Shown one piece after another: positions 1 through 12,884 of a DNA stretch of 64,000 nt. The DNA is taken from contig OV121092.1 in assembly GCA_921293015.1 (NCBI GenBank), positions 31,627,764-31,691,763 of the forward strand, written 5' to 3'. How positions within the stretch are numbered: position 1 is the stretch's first letter; every line of letters begins with the position of its first letter. Position numbers and translations under genes: made by a program. This stretch comes from Phorcus lineatus. Its lineage: Eukaryota > Mollusca > Gastropoda > Trochida > Trochidae. Below the pieces are notes generated by a model that ran no database searches, was not told the DNA's origin, and saw only the letters and a list, made by a program, of their open reading frames with translations.

Positions 1-3000
1 TTAATTGAAAGCAACTGATAAGGTGTACATAAACGAGTTAACCTGTGCTAAAAATACATAATGCAAATATGGTATTATTCAATACGTTTTTTGTCTGTTT
101 CTTGATAAATTTTACGAAAAAGTGAAAGGTACTCACAACTTTTCAGGTTTTGGGAAACAGCAGTTATGGAAAATGTTTGAAAATGTGAAAAGTTGACAGA
201 TTACGGACGGACATTTACCATGTCCACATCTTAGTGCCAAAGCATTTAAATTTAACTATATTTTTTAACTTTGGAGTATTTTAAAGTACTTGCATCTACC
301 ATTCACATGATTAAGCGACTTTAGTCTGCAGACTGCAATTGCCTAGCGAAACATGTAACTCCTGCCAGTCAAGTCCAGCTTGTGCGCACTAAATTTCATG
401 GTATGTGTGGGATACATCTTTGAATCGTTAGAAAACTCAGCTGCTGTAGACTACTTAGCTACCACAAAAAACTTTAGGGATAGGCTGCAATAACAATTCA
501 AGTGATAATGGCAGTACGAAGCTAGAAATTTAAATCAATATATTTCATCTTGAAACTTAAAGAAGTCTTAAGTGGCATGACACGTAGATTTTAAAGAACT
601 TAAAATGATATTTAATGGATGCAAAATTGGCTTAAATGATGAAAACCAAGCTAGTGTTGTCAGTTTTACCTTTTAAGTTCATAGTCCTATGTCCTGTCAG
701 CAGCAACTCAGTTCACTATTCTTTCTCAACAAGGGTTACTCGATTCATTTCATTCCCTCTATTCTGAGGTTTCTAGGTTCTACCTACGTGGGATGTGCAA
801 CACAGATACCATTTAATCGTACTATCAATTTCCGACAACTCCAAATTATTTGTTTTATACAAATTAAGCGTATGTGTGAAGCGCACAGGTAAAGGGAATG
901 CAGTCCCTGCGGTTACGGTCTCTTTATTACAGAGGCTACGTAGGAAGATATTGCTTAATTAACCTCCTTGGTGATATAATGTTTGTTTAAAGGGAGTTTT
1001 GAAAGTACGTCGCAAACGATTTTCATTTGACCAGCTATCACAATTGGAGAGGCCAGTACGACCTCACGCTTCCATATGGATTATTTAACCTAAAAGCACA
1101 ACTTGATTTACTTGCTCCTCATGACAACAGCTTGAATGAAATTGAAGTCCAAATAGCGATTTCCAGACATGGGCATCGATTTAACAGTTAACCTGCATTG
1201 ACTCGCCTTGTAGTAGTATTGTTCTAGACTCGCAGCCAGTCTCTAAAAATCTAAATTTATATTTGATAACATAAAAATGTATATATGTATCAATTGCACT
1301 TGTACTATAATGGAAGCCTAGGAGAAAACGGAATTACCAATGCGACTTTGTTCAGCATAGCTGTATGTCGGCGCTATACAAATTTTAATATGTATCTATA
1401 TATTTATAAAATCCAAAGCAAGACTTGTTTTTTAAAAACGCGTTCGGGCATTTGATTTAAAGATATTATGAAGTACAGTCTGTGGTTTAGCCTAGTATGG
1501 TCCAAATACAGCTTTACGCCAACCGAACGTGAATATTGTAATGCTGTTCGGTATAAGTTTGAACTGGTAAGGGGAGTCTTAAGTTGACCGCCAAAATTTC
1601 GACGCTTTCAATTAAGAAACATTTTCATCGAATTACATTTTGATAACATTCGGGTTAAAAAGATTAATATTTAATATTTACAAAAAAAACCCATTCATCT
1701 AACTCCCTTATTTAAAAAAAATTGCCATTTCTTTATATATACTAATCTGTCTATCCCCAAGCTGACTGGTATAAATAAGTTCGATGTCCATGCTACAATT
1801 TGTAGGTACTGGATTTTCTTTGCACGTAGGGTCAAGGGTCAGTCAAAAGGTTCTCGACCCTAATTACACAACAAACTATTTGGTCTAATTTTCTCACGTA
1901 ATCGCCAGTGATAGCAAAACACTTCTGATATTGATTTTTCCTTTATTACAGAGGGTATAGATCGTGAACAACTTTTCTCTTAACAGCTGACTTTGTTTCT
2001 CCAAACCCTGGATAGCATTCACTTGCCACGGCTTTATTACTTGGAAAAAGCACACGGGCTTGGTCAAGTTTAATTAAACATGTCTATGATGTCTCTCAGC
2101 AATACATCTTTATACTATATTTGGTAATAGGTAATAGAAAAGTTCACACCCCTTTTAAATTACTACGATGTTCACAATTTCTATCTCAGGTTCAAAATGT
2201 TTCAGATATGGACACGTCAACAAAGGCATAGATTTATTAACATAAGTTTTACATTACCTCTTCTTAGTTCAAAATTCAGATTATTTCTCGTATTATTACA
2301 TCTGACGTTACGACTCAATATATTTAAAGGACATATTTTCTCAGTATGAATTATAATTAGGAAATTGAATTTAAATAAGAATTTAACATAAACTCAATAC
2401 ATTGATGTAGTTTATTGCGACTAGTATCTTCTCATGCATGGCCTTATACGTGCGTCAGCCGAATGTATGTAAGAAAGGCCTTGCCGAATTTCCGGTATTT
2501 TTCAGTGCTTGTCTTTTTCAGTGCTTGTCGTCGCCAATGCTGTGCAACGGATCGCGATAGTCCAATGAGATTTCATATTAGAATTGCAGCTTTTCGCCGA
2601 ATTTTGACCCGTTGGCATCAAGGTTTAAACTAGCCAGTAATAGAGACTGGTGCAATTCATAGCCATGCCCAGGAAGTTGTGCGATCAGCTGTTCTCCATT
2701 GATTTCATATTTACCATTTACCCAATTTGATGGATAAGAAATCACAAAGGCATTCATTCTTTCAAATTATTTAATGTGATTGTTGCATATGGATCAAAAT
2801 GTTGACTGTCAAGTGACTTTCTATGAGTGATGACAAAAGGCACTTCTTACATGGGACAAAATAATTCATTATTTCATTTTCCTTATATTAAGCTGTGATA
2901 ATTAACAAGAAACTGTAGTTTTCCACTTATCACAACCTGTTAACAAAGGATATATGTGTGTGCATAGATAGTTTTGATAGTAATACAAATACATATCTAC

Positions 3001-3495
3001 AAAAATTCCTCTGACTTTATCTTTTAACTTCATTTTCACAAATATCATACTCATAATATTCATAATATCAATAGTTAACACTGTACCATAAAAAGACAGG
3101 CTAATATCTGCCCCACCCTAAAGTTCTCAAGTATTTTAAAATAATCCCATTGTCATACTTTGTTGACAAACCTAAAGCTATCATTACCTGAGTGCAAGAA
3201 GATAACAATCTCATTAGGATCGGATCATAGCTTTTACTGTGGCAAAGATAATATTAAAGATAAGATATTCATTTTGGAGATTGAGCAGGGCATGCACCCG
3301 AGAGTGGTTTAAACATGGTGTTGAAAAGAACCTACTTTCTATTTGCTTCTGAAGTTAATCTAATTCAGAAATGACACCAACTAACTTTCACACAATTTGC
3401 ATGTGAATGCCTATTCAAGAGAGAAATAAGACATTTCAGCGTTTTTTATCCACTGAAAAATACCATTTTTTGCAAGGACATCAAATTATATGAAC
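1..3495. other. AT-rich stretch without recognised genes
   Basis: No open frame here has protein-like composition or matches a family I know. The longest, at 2415-2633, looks random and contains a 16-bp tandem duplication of a TTTTTCAGTGCTTGTC block near 2500-2531. I see no RNA gene or convincing mobile element. Confidence 0.5.
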
Positions 3496-3518
3496 ATATA
3501 TATATATATATATATATA
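3496..3518. repeat. (AT)n microsatellite
   Basis: An uninterrupted AT dinucleotide run that abuts the left end of a short inverted-repeat element. Confidence 0.95.
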
Positions 3519-3641
3519 CTGGACAAAATTAGAGATATTGTAAATTTCATGATAAATATTTCATCATGTGATCAATGTAAGGATATGTCATTATTGATAA
3601 TTTTTGAATTTTCATATATCCCTACATGTTTCTGTCCAGTA
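3517..3641. mobile_element. Short MITE-like element, mariner-type ends
   Basis: A 125-bp segment begins TACTGGACA and ends TGTCCAGTA, a perfect 9-bp terminal inverted repeat. TA dinucleotides lie at both ends, as expected for Tc1/mariner-type target sites. The interior is AT-rich and non-coding. The TIR is short, so a chance pairing is possible. Confidence 0.45.
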
Positions 3642-5877
3642 TATCTGCTTTAATTGCTAACAGCATAATACATTTGCAGACATACAAATTTAAGGTATAT
3701 ACCTTTTGTTAACAGATGTATATATATATATCAACATATGCAAGGGACAAACAAGGTAACAAATGGATATGATCACAAGGAATAAGAACATTTTAGAAGC
3801 ATAGAGACATGTATAATCAATAGATCAAAATACTAATCACATTTGTTAATGTAATGACCTTTTAGATGATAATATAAAATTTGAGCAAATGTAAGTTTAA
3901 GTGGTCATATCTTGTCATTTGAGAAAATACATAACATATCATAATTGCGTAAAGCTATACAAAGTTTATGCTTAAAGATTTTTGATAAAAGGAGAGACTG
4001 TGACAATTATTTTGATCTCCATGAAATGTTAAAAAATGATGAAACAGAAAACAGAATCAACAACATTGAACCAAAATGAATAAAATATTTCATTTTTAAA
4101 AAATCTTAACAAAGGCACCAAAAACTATGACTTCAACTCGACCTTACTCAAAGATCTGATCATTCTCATATTATCAATTCATTGTATAATATTATCTTGT
4201 GACTTTCATCAAACTTAATAATTATAGTAACACATCTCTATACCATAAATGCAATGATAATTAATACTTGTTGACTGACAAAACTGGCAGAATATAAATT
4301 ATTTTCTTTAACAACAATCTTAAAAAAGATAACAAGCAAGTGTAGCTTAATCCTACATTTTTTCAAGCCAAAAATACCTTAAAAAAACAAGACAAGATTT
4401 AAGTTGAGCAGTTTCGTATTTCAAGATCATGCTCTAATAAACAGGGTGACCTTACTGCTTTGTCTAGTAACTATGATGAAGGTGACCCTATTGTAACTCA
4501 AGGGAAATACTTTTTCAGAGGGATGCCTTCATAATAATTGAAGCATTGAGTTAAAATAGCTTTAGACTCTTAACTTCAGATTTTTAAAGCTTCTCTTTCT
4601 GATAATCTTTGCAACAAAGGTTGACAATAAGGTAACATATAGTAACATCAGAAGCTGAAATTGAATGAATAAGATTGTGATTGGCTTTGCAAAGAATAAT
4701 ACAAGAATTCTATAAAACATACCATTTCAACTTTAACTCATTTTACAAAATCATAAAATCTTGAATGGAAAACATCCTAAAAGCATTTTTCCCATTGGCT
4801 TGATCTTTTTTCATTAAAACGATAGATTGACTTTTCTTATATGCATTTGCTATGTACAAAAAAGCACTTAATAATATAAGTATATATATTTAATGATGCA
4901 ATGAAATGGAAGATGGGTGAAAGACCCTGATACCACAATAACATCTTAGCCAAATTTTCAAGCCACATCTAAAAGAGTTTTATCGATTGACAGTTTCATA
5001 TTTGATTATAATAACAGAGAAATCAGTAAAAGACATAGAAATACCAGGCTGCATGAAATAACATTAAAATGATTATGTTTAATTTCTTCACCAGAATTAA
5101 TAATAATTCTCCTTGAAAAACCAGCTATGAAATATCAAAACACATTTAACCTTTACATGGCTTCAAATGTAGAGAACATTTAAAGTATAGATTAGTAAAA
5201 CAAGTTTGAAATAAAATTGTTAATGATGCGATTGCAATAATAATTAAATATTATTTTCAAAACATCTAATTATGTTTTTCTGATGTGCATTGATATACAA
5301 AAAGCACAAATTTAATCACATCAGAAATGTTTAAATATATATTGACCTATTAACTTCTCAACAAATCTTAATAAGATTAGATAAAAACATTTAAAATTGT
5401 GAGAAAATATTTTCCTCAAAACAGTTCAACAATTTCATAGGCACTTTGTATCAAACAGATTTCACATGTATAAGAGAAAAAATTATATGTAAGTAAATTG
5501 GACACACAGATTGAGCAGACAAAATATCATATAACATAAAACCAATATAAAGTTAAATACTGTAAATAAAGTGTAAGTAAATAATTGGCAACATAGAAAA
5601 AGAGCAATAGATAAACACTTAAAAACAGAACACATCAAATCATACTGTTCAAACAATGAATCAAGCCTTAAAGCATGACCATGAGAAAAAAATAGAAACA
5701 TTACAAAAATCAATTCGATTGGTCAAATATTAAATGAAACAAGTCCTGCATATACTGAAAAAGCTTATGTTTACAATTTAAAGCTATTAAGTATGTAATG
5801 ATCATTTCAGTAATTGAAATTTCAACTCTCAAAAACCAGTCTGATTAAAATCCACCGTTTACCCTAGGTATAAATTT
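3642..5877. other. AT-rich non-coding stretch
   Basis: Nothing gene-like is seen on either strand. The short minus-strand frame at 5483-5713 has low-complexity hydrophobic composition and no recognisable motif. Confidence 0.5.
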
Positions 5878-6234
5878 TTCAAAATATTGACTTCTATCGA
5901 GTTTTCAAACTTGTTCTGTCTAGGGTATTCCTCTTCACATGGTCTGACTGCAGCCACACGTAGTGCATGTTCTGAAGCTAAATCATCTTTCCTATCCCAA
6001 TACCTCAAGCAGAGGCAATTGGTATCAGCAGTGAGGGGCAAACAAGCCCCATGAACATTCTTTAAACCTACTTGCCACCATCCATCCAATGCAATGATGT
6101 GATTGGTCTGCTAAGGACTACGTTTTGTCTGCACCAAACTGGTGTCATGTGTCAGTGTGGATGTGGTCAGACAGTGTGAAGAGGAAAGCCCTAGACAGAA
6201 CAAGTTCAAATCTCTATACAGTCAATATTTTAAA
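5878..6234. repeat. Inverted repeat, ~80-bp arms
   Basis: The segment at 5878-5960 is nearly the reverse complement of 6155-6234. Both carry a TTGTTCTGTCTAGGG block and a TTCCTCTTCACA block in the same order when one is flipped. The spacer is about 195 bp. Short open frames on both strands (5859-6089, 6125-6349) share similar peptides only because the arms are inverted copies. A foldback element or MITE is the likeliest explanation. Confidence 0.65.
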
Positions 6235-8191
6235 ACTTTTATTCTTCTCTAAAATGTCAATTTTAATACCTATTTTTCAAAAACTTGGTTTACATGGAGA
6301 ATTTGTTGCATATGCAACAGCAGGGGGCACAAAAGAGATACATCTTTAAGCACGAGATTTTGTCTGATATCTAAAAATGATATGCAAGATAAATGAAATA
6401 ATCAATAAGAGGTGATCACTCAATGTTAAGATATTAAAAGAATCAAACTGTCTAAGTGATAACAAGTTCTGGATCAGGTTGTAGTTTGAGAATATCTGAT
6501 TATTGAAATATTTTTTGATATTTTGAACATTTTACTACTTTTTCTAAAGGAACATGATTATCAGGTCCAAATTATGGGAAGTTTGTTTCCACCTTAAACT
6601 GAGAGCCCTTAAAACCTAATGAGTGAATTCATAAAAACACTTTCAAATTTCATCAATACAGCTTCATCGTAACATTCATACAATAATCAATATTTGGCAA
6701 GACAAAAAAAAAAACAGACCATAAAAGAACACAGAAACACGGAAATCCTACAAAATGTAGGTCAACAAAGAACTGCTTATGTCACATGTAAAGTGCTTAT
6801 AAATTGATCGAAAGTATTGATCAAACTTTACTACATGAACCGGATTGATAAGTAGTTATAAGTAATAATCAATTAAGTCTCCCACATAAAGATAATAATG
6901 ATTGCCTTTTTCATGCCAACAAAAAGAATTAAATACCTTGCAATTTTCAATTGTCTTATTATTATGTTAGTATTGAAGTTAATTACTTAAGATTTAAAAT
7001 ATCTCATATAAATTTGGGATAACTTAATAAAATGTCGTAATTAATAATGAAATCAAAATTTGGTAAAATTTCCTAAATAACATTTAATAAGTATTTGGCT
7101 TAATGCCTGATAATGGCATTACACCAAAGCATAATACTGATCTTTTATTACAAGAGGAAATAAACTGTATCAAGGAGAAAAAAATACATTGTTAAATGTT
7201 GAAGATATATCATATTAGATATTTACTTAAATAACTGGAGAATAAGTAAATTTTTAGTCCTAAGAATATTAATATTTAAATATTGCAAATACAATTTGAA
7301 AATCTCTCCACTGTGATTAGAAAAATGGATATGGAATAAATGTTAATTGTCACACAAACAGATAATTAAGAGATTATTCAAATATAGGTCAAAAGATAAA
7401 AAGAGAACATCAAACGTTTTCATTACGTTTAAAGAAATTGTCTTCGCCGCTTCGATTAATATTCTAATAAATTTTCTTTCAAAGAAAAAATTAACTTTTG
7501 ACTTGACCTACAACCGTACACACTAGTGATAAATTCATGTTATTTGTTTAGTACTATCGGTTTTCGAGAACTACTCATGCATGAGATTATCTTCTCATAA
7601 ATCCCTTTACATTGATTAGTAATGCTCTAAGGGCTAAATAATCAATGTCATAATGATGTTGGCATTAATCTTGCTGTTTGATTCATTGATCAAACGATTG
7701 TTTCATGTCCTTACACTTAGGTTCCACATGAATGAACACATCAAATCTACTGGCCCATAAAAATTCATTGTTTTTTATCTTATACAATTGACCACAGCCG
7801 ACCTTGACCCTTTTGCCTTTTAGCAGGCGCTAATAACATATGACTATGGCAAGATATGAATTTCCTCTTTAGAGTAATGACTTCTCACTCCAAATACTTT
7901 TAAACAGTATAACAAAAGGCAAGATATCCCCATAAAGTAAACGGGAATTTAATTTTCATGAAAAAATATCTCCACCACCAGGCATCTTTCGATTGTTTTG
8001 ACATCAAGGCCCTTGAGACAGGCTATTATTTTTCTAGAATAAGCTGTTTGAATAGGATGTCAATTTACAGAAAATGAAATCAATTGTTACCTACAGCTGA
8101 TAATAGTAGTTCTAACTGTATCACTAAGCATTGCATAGATGTCCCATTGTACACACCATATCTATATCTAGAACATTTGGGATATACAAAG
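6235..8191. other. AT-rich non-coding stretch
   Basis: No reading frame, RNA gene or convincing repeat was recognised. Confidence 0.45.
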
Positions 8192-8533
8192 TCTTTATTT
8201 ATAGGTGAGGTGAGGTGATATGGGCTTTAACACTGCTTTCAAGATTATTTCACTTATATCGCGGCTGCTAGTATTATTGCAGGGAGAAAGCCCGCAACAC
8301 CATTGTGGTTATGCATTCCAGTGAAACCTGCGCGCATCGACTGGAACTAGCGAACCACGGGTGGTATTGTACTGAAATTCAGTGTTGCATTGCACCCAAA
8401 CCTGACTGCGTGTAGAACAGTTCTCTACTACAGATAAAGTTGCCGAGAGACTGGCGGGATTAGAACCACGGACCTCTTGATCCGAAGCCGAACGCGCTAA
8501 TCACTGCGCTATCTCGCCCCTCTTTATTCATAG
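8192..8533 (-). mobile_element. tRNA-derived SINE with target-site duplication
   Basis: On the minus strand the element starts at 8520 with a tRNA-like head. It has an A-box-like TAGCGCAGTGATTAGCGCGT and a B-box-like GGTTCTAATCCC, as in RNA polymerase III promoters. A GC-richer body follows, ending in a repeated CACCTC motif at 8205. The body is 316 bp. It is flanked by a 13-bp duplication differing at one base (TCTTTATTTATAG at 8192-8204, TCTTTATTCATAG at 8521-8533). The duplication and the box order show a retroposed SINE and not a functional tRNA gene. It lies about 1.1 kb beyond the aquaporin stop codon. Confidence 0.85.
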
Positions 8534-9612
8534 ATAGCTATGTTTAAGGGTAGATCTCGGGTGTCTAGCATTCATTAAAATGGTTTTTATTTGAGAATAA
8601 AGACGGATGTCCAAAAATATATAATTTAAATGTTCTATATTGCAATTCAAACTGTACACTTTATGTAGTAGCAGGTAAACCCTTTTTTGATTTTCATAAA
8701 AAACATGTAGATATTTAAGATGTTTTCTAACGAAAGAGAAAAAAAATCCTAGGGTGATGATAATAAGGCAAACTGAAGAATTTAGATGCTCAACCATAAC
8801 TTGAGTTAAACATTTTTGTATGAAGCAAGATAAAAATCAAGAGGATAAAACCATTTTAAATTTGTAATAAAGGCAGGACATGCTTCAAACTAAAACCTTC
8901 TCATGAAATACGCTTAAAACTTACAGTAAAAGAACAAGATGTAAAAAACAAGACTTCAAAGCTTATGCATATTCTATCATTCTTATCTATTCTATCATTC
9001 TTGCATCTGATATAGGTGTAAGCATGGACTCCAAAATGTTCCTTATCTTAATCTAAAATCGATTCTAACCAAACCATAAGATTTTAATTTCTGTCACCTA
9101 CAATTACCGAGGACTTACTTTCTGAAGCTCTGCACTATATCACCAATGGGTTTTCCCATAAAAAAAATTCATACTGATTTGAGTCAACTAGTCAAACTAC
9201 TACATGGATTGAGTCTATGAAGGGCACTATGTACGTTCGTTGACAAACTTCTATAAAGAACCTTACAATAAGCCATGTTTCTGGCTAAGGGACTAGATTG
9301 CAATTCAAACTTTCACCTTACATACAGGTGAAAATGATTTCTTTGAAGTTTCAAAGATGAGTTTCTGAGCTTGCACTGAAATGCGACTGTTTTTTAATCT
9401 GCTATCTGAATGAAACACATGTTTTTCAATAATCACATACAAGGCCTTTCTATCAAATCAATATTTCAGAAAAAGCTCAAGTGTAGATCTACAAATTGAG
9501 TACGAGAATTCCTGAAAAGTTTCCGGGAGCAACTTGTAAAGAGCATTGTAATTGACTGAGGATGTATTGCTACATACTTTTCAAATATTTCACCCATAAT
9601 TCATCGCACGCA
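8534..9612. other. 3' flank of the aquaporin gene
   Basis: This is probably the 3' untranslated and downstream region of the minus-strand aquaporin. AATAAA motifs on the minus strand occur near 8585-8590 and 8523-8528, but none can be assigned as the polyadenylation site. No other gene is visible. Confidence 0.35.
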
Positions 9613-9872
9613 CTAGTCCCTTTTCACTCTTTTCGACCTCGGCTTGTTTACACCATTCCTGTATTTGTTGTTATTGTTGTTTGGGACAGTCTTCTTTTTC
9701 TCATTGACCAGACTGAAATTGATGTGTTTGTTGAGGATGATTGACCCGTAGCAGCCCAGGAAGCCCCCAATCCAGTACACAATGATGTGTTCCCACGCTG
9801 ACGTCCCCTGGCAACTGAAGGAAAGCCCAGAAGCCATGGCAGGATGCATGTACATTCCAGTGTAGTGTAGAC
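9613..9872 (-). CDS. AQP11: Aquaporin-11-like, last coding exon
   Basis: This is the C-terminal exon of the unorthodox aquaporin whose main exon is at 26039-26678. The acceptor CTCCACCAG precedes 9872. The exon starts in phase 1, completing the glycine codon left open by the upstream donor, and ends at TAG (9613-9615). It encodes residues 214-299. These include the second pore box, HPA (223-225), in place of NPA; Cys234, nine residues after that box, matching the hallmark cysteine of AQP11 (human Cys227 after NPA 216-218); and the last membrane helix (about 240-262) containing YWIGGFLGCYGS. A basic, Asn-rich tail follows (TVPNNNNN, then Lys/Arg residues). The tail is not conserved in the family as I know it. 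HPA could alter pore geometry. Confidence 0.85.
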
Positions 9873-9915
9873 CTGGTGGAGACAAGAGAGATCATGGGTT
9901 AAAGATAACTCTACA

Positions 9916-10973
9916 GGGTGCCTATTCTTGAAAGTATTCTAGCCAGGATATATCTAAGCTATTTAGGACAGAAGTTAGGATATCCTAGGCTTAGGATAAG
10001 ACCTATTCTCGAAACTATCCTAAACTTGTCCTAACATAGGATACCGATCCTAGCTAGGATCAGAACTCTTCAGTCAGGGAGTAAGGAAAACTTCTATATA
10101 CTTGGGTATTCCCCTAGATATTACCAATAATTCATTCTATTAAAATCCAATCTGAAAATGAAGACTTTAGAGAAAACTTGCACATCAGTGAAAATAAGCA
10201 GATTTTGGACTAACAGCAAAAACACAATAAAAAAGGTCCTTCATGGGTTTTTTCCGGGAAACTAAAATTATTTCGTATCATCGAATATAAGGGAAGATGT
10301 AAAATAATTAACATAATCATTGGATATATTTTTATTTGAAGTGAAATGGTATTATTCTCATTCATATTTGATAATTTAGAAAAAAAATCCATTACTTTTA
10401 TTAATTTTTTTCAAGTTCATTCATTTCTGAAGAAAAATATTCTGTCAAATTAATATTTGTCAAAATTAAAATACATAAATCATTTGATTCATGACTTGAC
10501 CTCAATCTAAGCATCATTCAGCAAACTGAAAAATTCACCTTGGACTTAAAACAGAAGTTACTTCCCTTTACAAATTTGCCTTGACATTGAATTTTACATT
10601 GAAGTGACAGAGGAGGGCAATGTACGAATAAAATGGGCTAAGGTAACTAAGAAGAAGTGAGAATTGAACTGATCTACATTGAAGATAAAACATATATGTA
10701 TTTATTACAACAAATATGTCTATTTATTACCAAAACATAGTTATTATGTACAACAAAAAGCTATTATAAAAATGGTTAAAAAACAAATACCAAACCATAT
10801 CTGTTTTGGCTAGGATTTAGTTAGGACAGGTCAAAAGCTGTCCTAGTATTTGTCCTAAGTTAGGATATCCTAGCACTAAGATAGTCTTCCAGAATAGGTT
10901 AGGATTTTATCCCAGAGCTTAGGATCAAAGTTAGGATTTCTTAGGTCTAGGATAGTTTCGAGAATAGGCACCC
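9916..10973. mobile_element. TAGGA-rich foldback/MITE, ~1.06 kb
   Basis: The ends are inverted: GGGTGCCTATTCTTGAAAG at 9916 and its near reverse complement ending in GAATAGGCACCC at 10973. Both terminal ~150-bp zones are packed with TAGGAT/ATCCTA words in both orientations, so each end can also fold on itself. An internal copy of the terminus (CCTATTCTCGAAACTATCC) occurs near 10002-10021. The interior is AT-rich and non-coding. No clear target duplication is visible. It lies in the long aquaporin intron, 43 bp upstream of the last exon. Confidence 0.75.
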
Positions 10974-11805
10974 AGGACCCTTGAAGGAGGATTAAGATCA
11001 AACCTAAAAACATCATTCCTCATGTAACAAATATGCCATTCTGAAAATTTAGGTCATTATGCCATTTTGTTTCAATGAAGGCATTGGAAGAAAAGGTTTT
11101 GGGAAGATGACTGTGTCAGCCATATTTGAGAAGGGGGGGGGGGATTTACAAGGTTCCTCCCCACAATAAATTCAGCTTTGGGGTTAAAGCAAGGCAAAAA
11201 TAATACAGCATACGGTTGATGGACCAAATGGACCAACCCAGACAGGGTAGAGCCAAATAAAGAGAGCAGGGACTAAACTTGCTCCTAGTGTCATTTACAT
11301 TCTCAACAAGGCTATTCTGCAGACTAACAATGGGTCTCTGTTGCATTATAATTTGGTAAGAATTCAAAATTTTTACAATCATTTAGATTTAATGAGGAGA
11401 CAGAGACATAAAATCAAACTTTTTACTCTTTCCAAAGCCTTCAATCATATATTTGTTTGGTTCCTCTGAAAGATAAACCAGTATGAGTCACTAATATGAA
11501 TCACTTAGTGACTTTGTCTCTATAGGTAATGTATATCCCTTGTTTCATTGTACCATATTTTGGTTTTAAAGCATCCTTATGCACAATTAATCACAGGCCA
11601 CTCGGAGAGTTCTGATTTGGCTATCAAGTTCTGGTACAGAATAATGAAGACCTGGCACAGGAAAGGTAATTACATGCAAAGAATATCATTAATTATCAAA
11701 GCATGTGTGACAATAGCATTTCCAAGGTTTAAAAACAATATTCCACTCGATTTGGGGTTATTCCAATCAAGATTGCCAAATTAATTAATGCATGTGTAAC
11801 AGAAG
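10974..11805. other. Intronic sequence of the aquaporin gene
   Basis: There is no gene here. A poly-G run lies near 11133-11143. A short block near 11150-11185 containing TTCAGCTTTGGGG recurs near 23660-23705, apparently as a dispersed repeat fragment. Confidence 0.4.
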
Positions 11806-11900
11806 TGATCGTGAGATCACCTCCCTCGGGATTCTAGCCCAGGACCTCCATGTGAGAGTCCAACAATCTACCGATTCAGCCAAAGAGATATCCCTCTGAC
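11806..11900 (-). mobile_element. tRNA-like SINE head (second family)
   Basis: Read on the minus strand from 11900, the sequence has an A-box-like TGGCTGAATCGGTAGAT and a B-box-like GGGCTAGAATCCCGAG at tRNA spacing. This is the layout of a tRNA-derived SINE promoter. It differs in sequence from the SINE at 8.2-8.5 kb. I could not find the 3' end or a target duplication, so it may be truncated. Confidence 0.6.
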
Positions 11901-12762
11901 CAAAACCAGTAGTAGTGCTTTTATTTCACCCTGCCACACGTTTTTCATATCTTAGTAGTTCAGATTTGAAAAGGAATGGTCAACAAGGTTCAGCCAATAT
12001 CTGAAGATTGTCTAAAAGTAGCTAAATATCCAACTTGTCCAAATGCATAGACATGCCTCCTTGGTTGGGAATTGAATTTGAATAACTTGTCGATTTACAT
12101 ATTCAAACAGGTGTGAAAATGGGTCACCAATTAAACATATCCTGTATCTAGTAGGCAGAAAATGACTTTTCAAGATTAACATTTAAATTTTACAATTTGA
12201 ATATTTTTACATTACAAAATCTTGTCAGCATGTCACAAATATTTTTTGTGTTTCCTTAACATATATATTTTGTTAATATCCAGGCATATGTCCTAGATAT
12301 TTAGTTTTGATATTGATGATTATGTTTTATCTGAAAAATGAAAGCTATAGCTTTTCAGGTAAAGAAAAGAGGTCAACTTCTTATCTGATAAGGGCATGTC
12401 AATACAAACTCTTAATTGAACTACAAACTTTGATAAACTCTTGTGGTCCTTTCATGCACTGATATGAAGAACCCACTGAAGTCACACATTTATTAGCCTT
12501 TCAGAGAAATTGATCATTCATGTGAATGAACTTCCGTTAAAGAAAGGTTCTTTGAATTCCATCTTTTACATGCAATTTTCGTGAAAAGTAAGTGTCGGCT
12601 TAATGTAAAAGCAAACAGAGTTGTATGAGACAAGATCTGACTGTCCAAAAAACACTAAAAAGCATCCTTTTATTCGCAAAGTGTTATGAGATATGTTACA
12701 AACATAAGTTAGTTTGGTCACTTAAGCATGACCTTCTTGTTCCTTGACCTCCTTCGAGACAT
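11901..12762. other. Intronic sequence of the aquaporin gene
   Basis: No gene or clear repeat is seen in this AT-rich intronic stretch. Confidence 0.4.
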
Positions 12763-12884
12763 GGGCCTCCTTTCACAAAGCAACCTTCACTAAGATTAAC
12801 CTTAATGACTTTGGTACTTTTAACAAAGCACTAAAGTTAACTTGGAGACTAAGGGTCACGTCAAGGCTTCGTGAAAAGAGGCCT
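12763..12884. mobile_element. MITE with TTTCACAAAGC ends, copy 1
   Basis: The segment starts GGGCCTCCTTTCACAAAGC and ends with a near reverse complement, GCTTCGTGAAAAGAGGCC. The interior repeats AACCTTAAT/GTTAACTT words. A related copy lies at 58284-58393. It is short, non-coding and of MITE type. Confidence 0.7.

Noticed and set aside
8440-8520. A functional tRNA gene on the minus strand
   Set aside because: The boxes belong to a SINE head: a ~240-bp non-tRNA body follows and a 13-bp target duplication flanks the whole.
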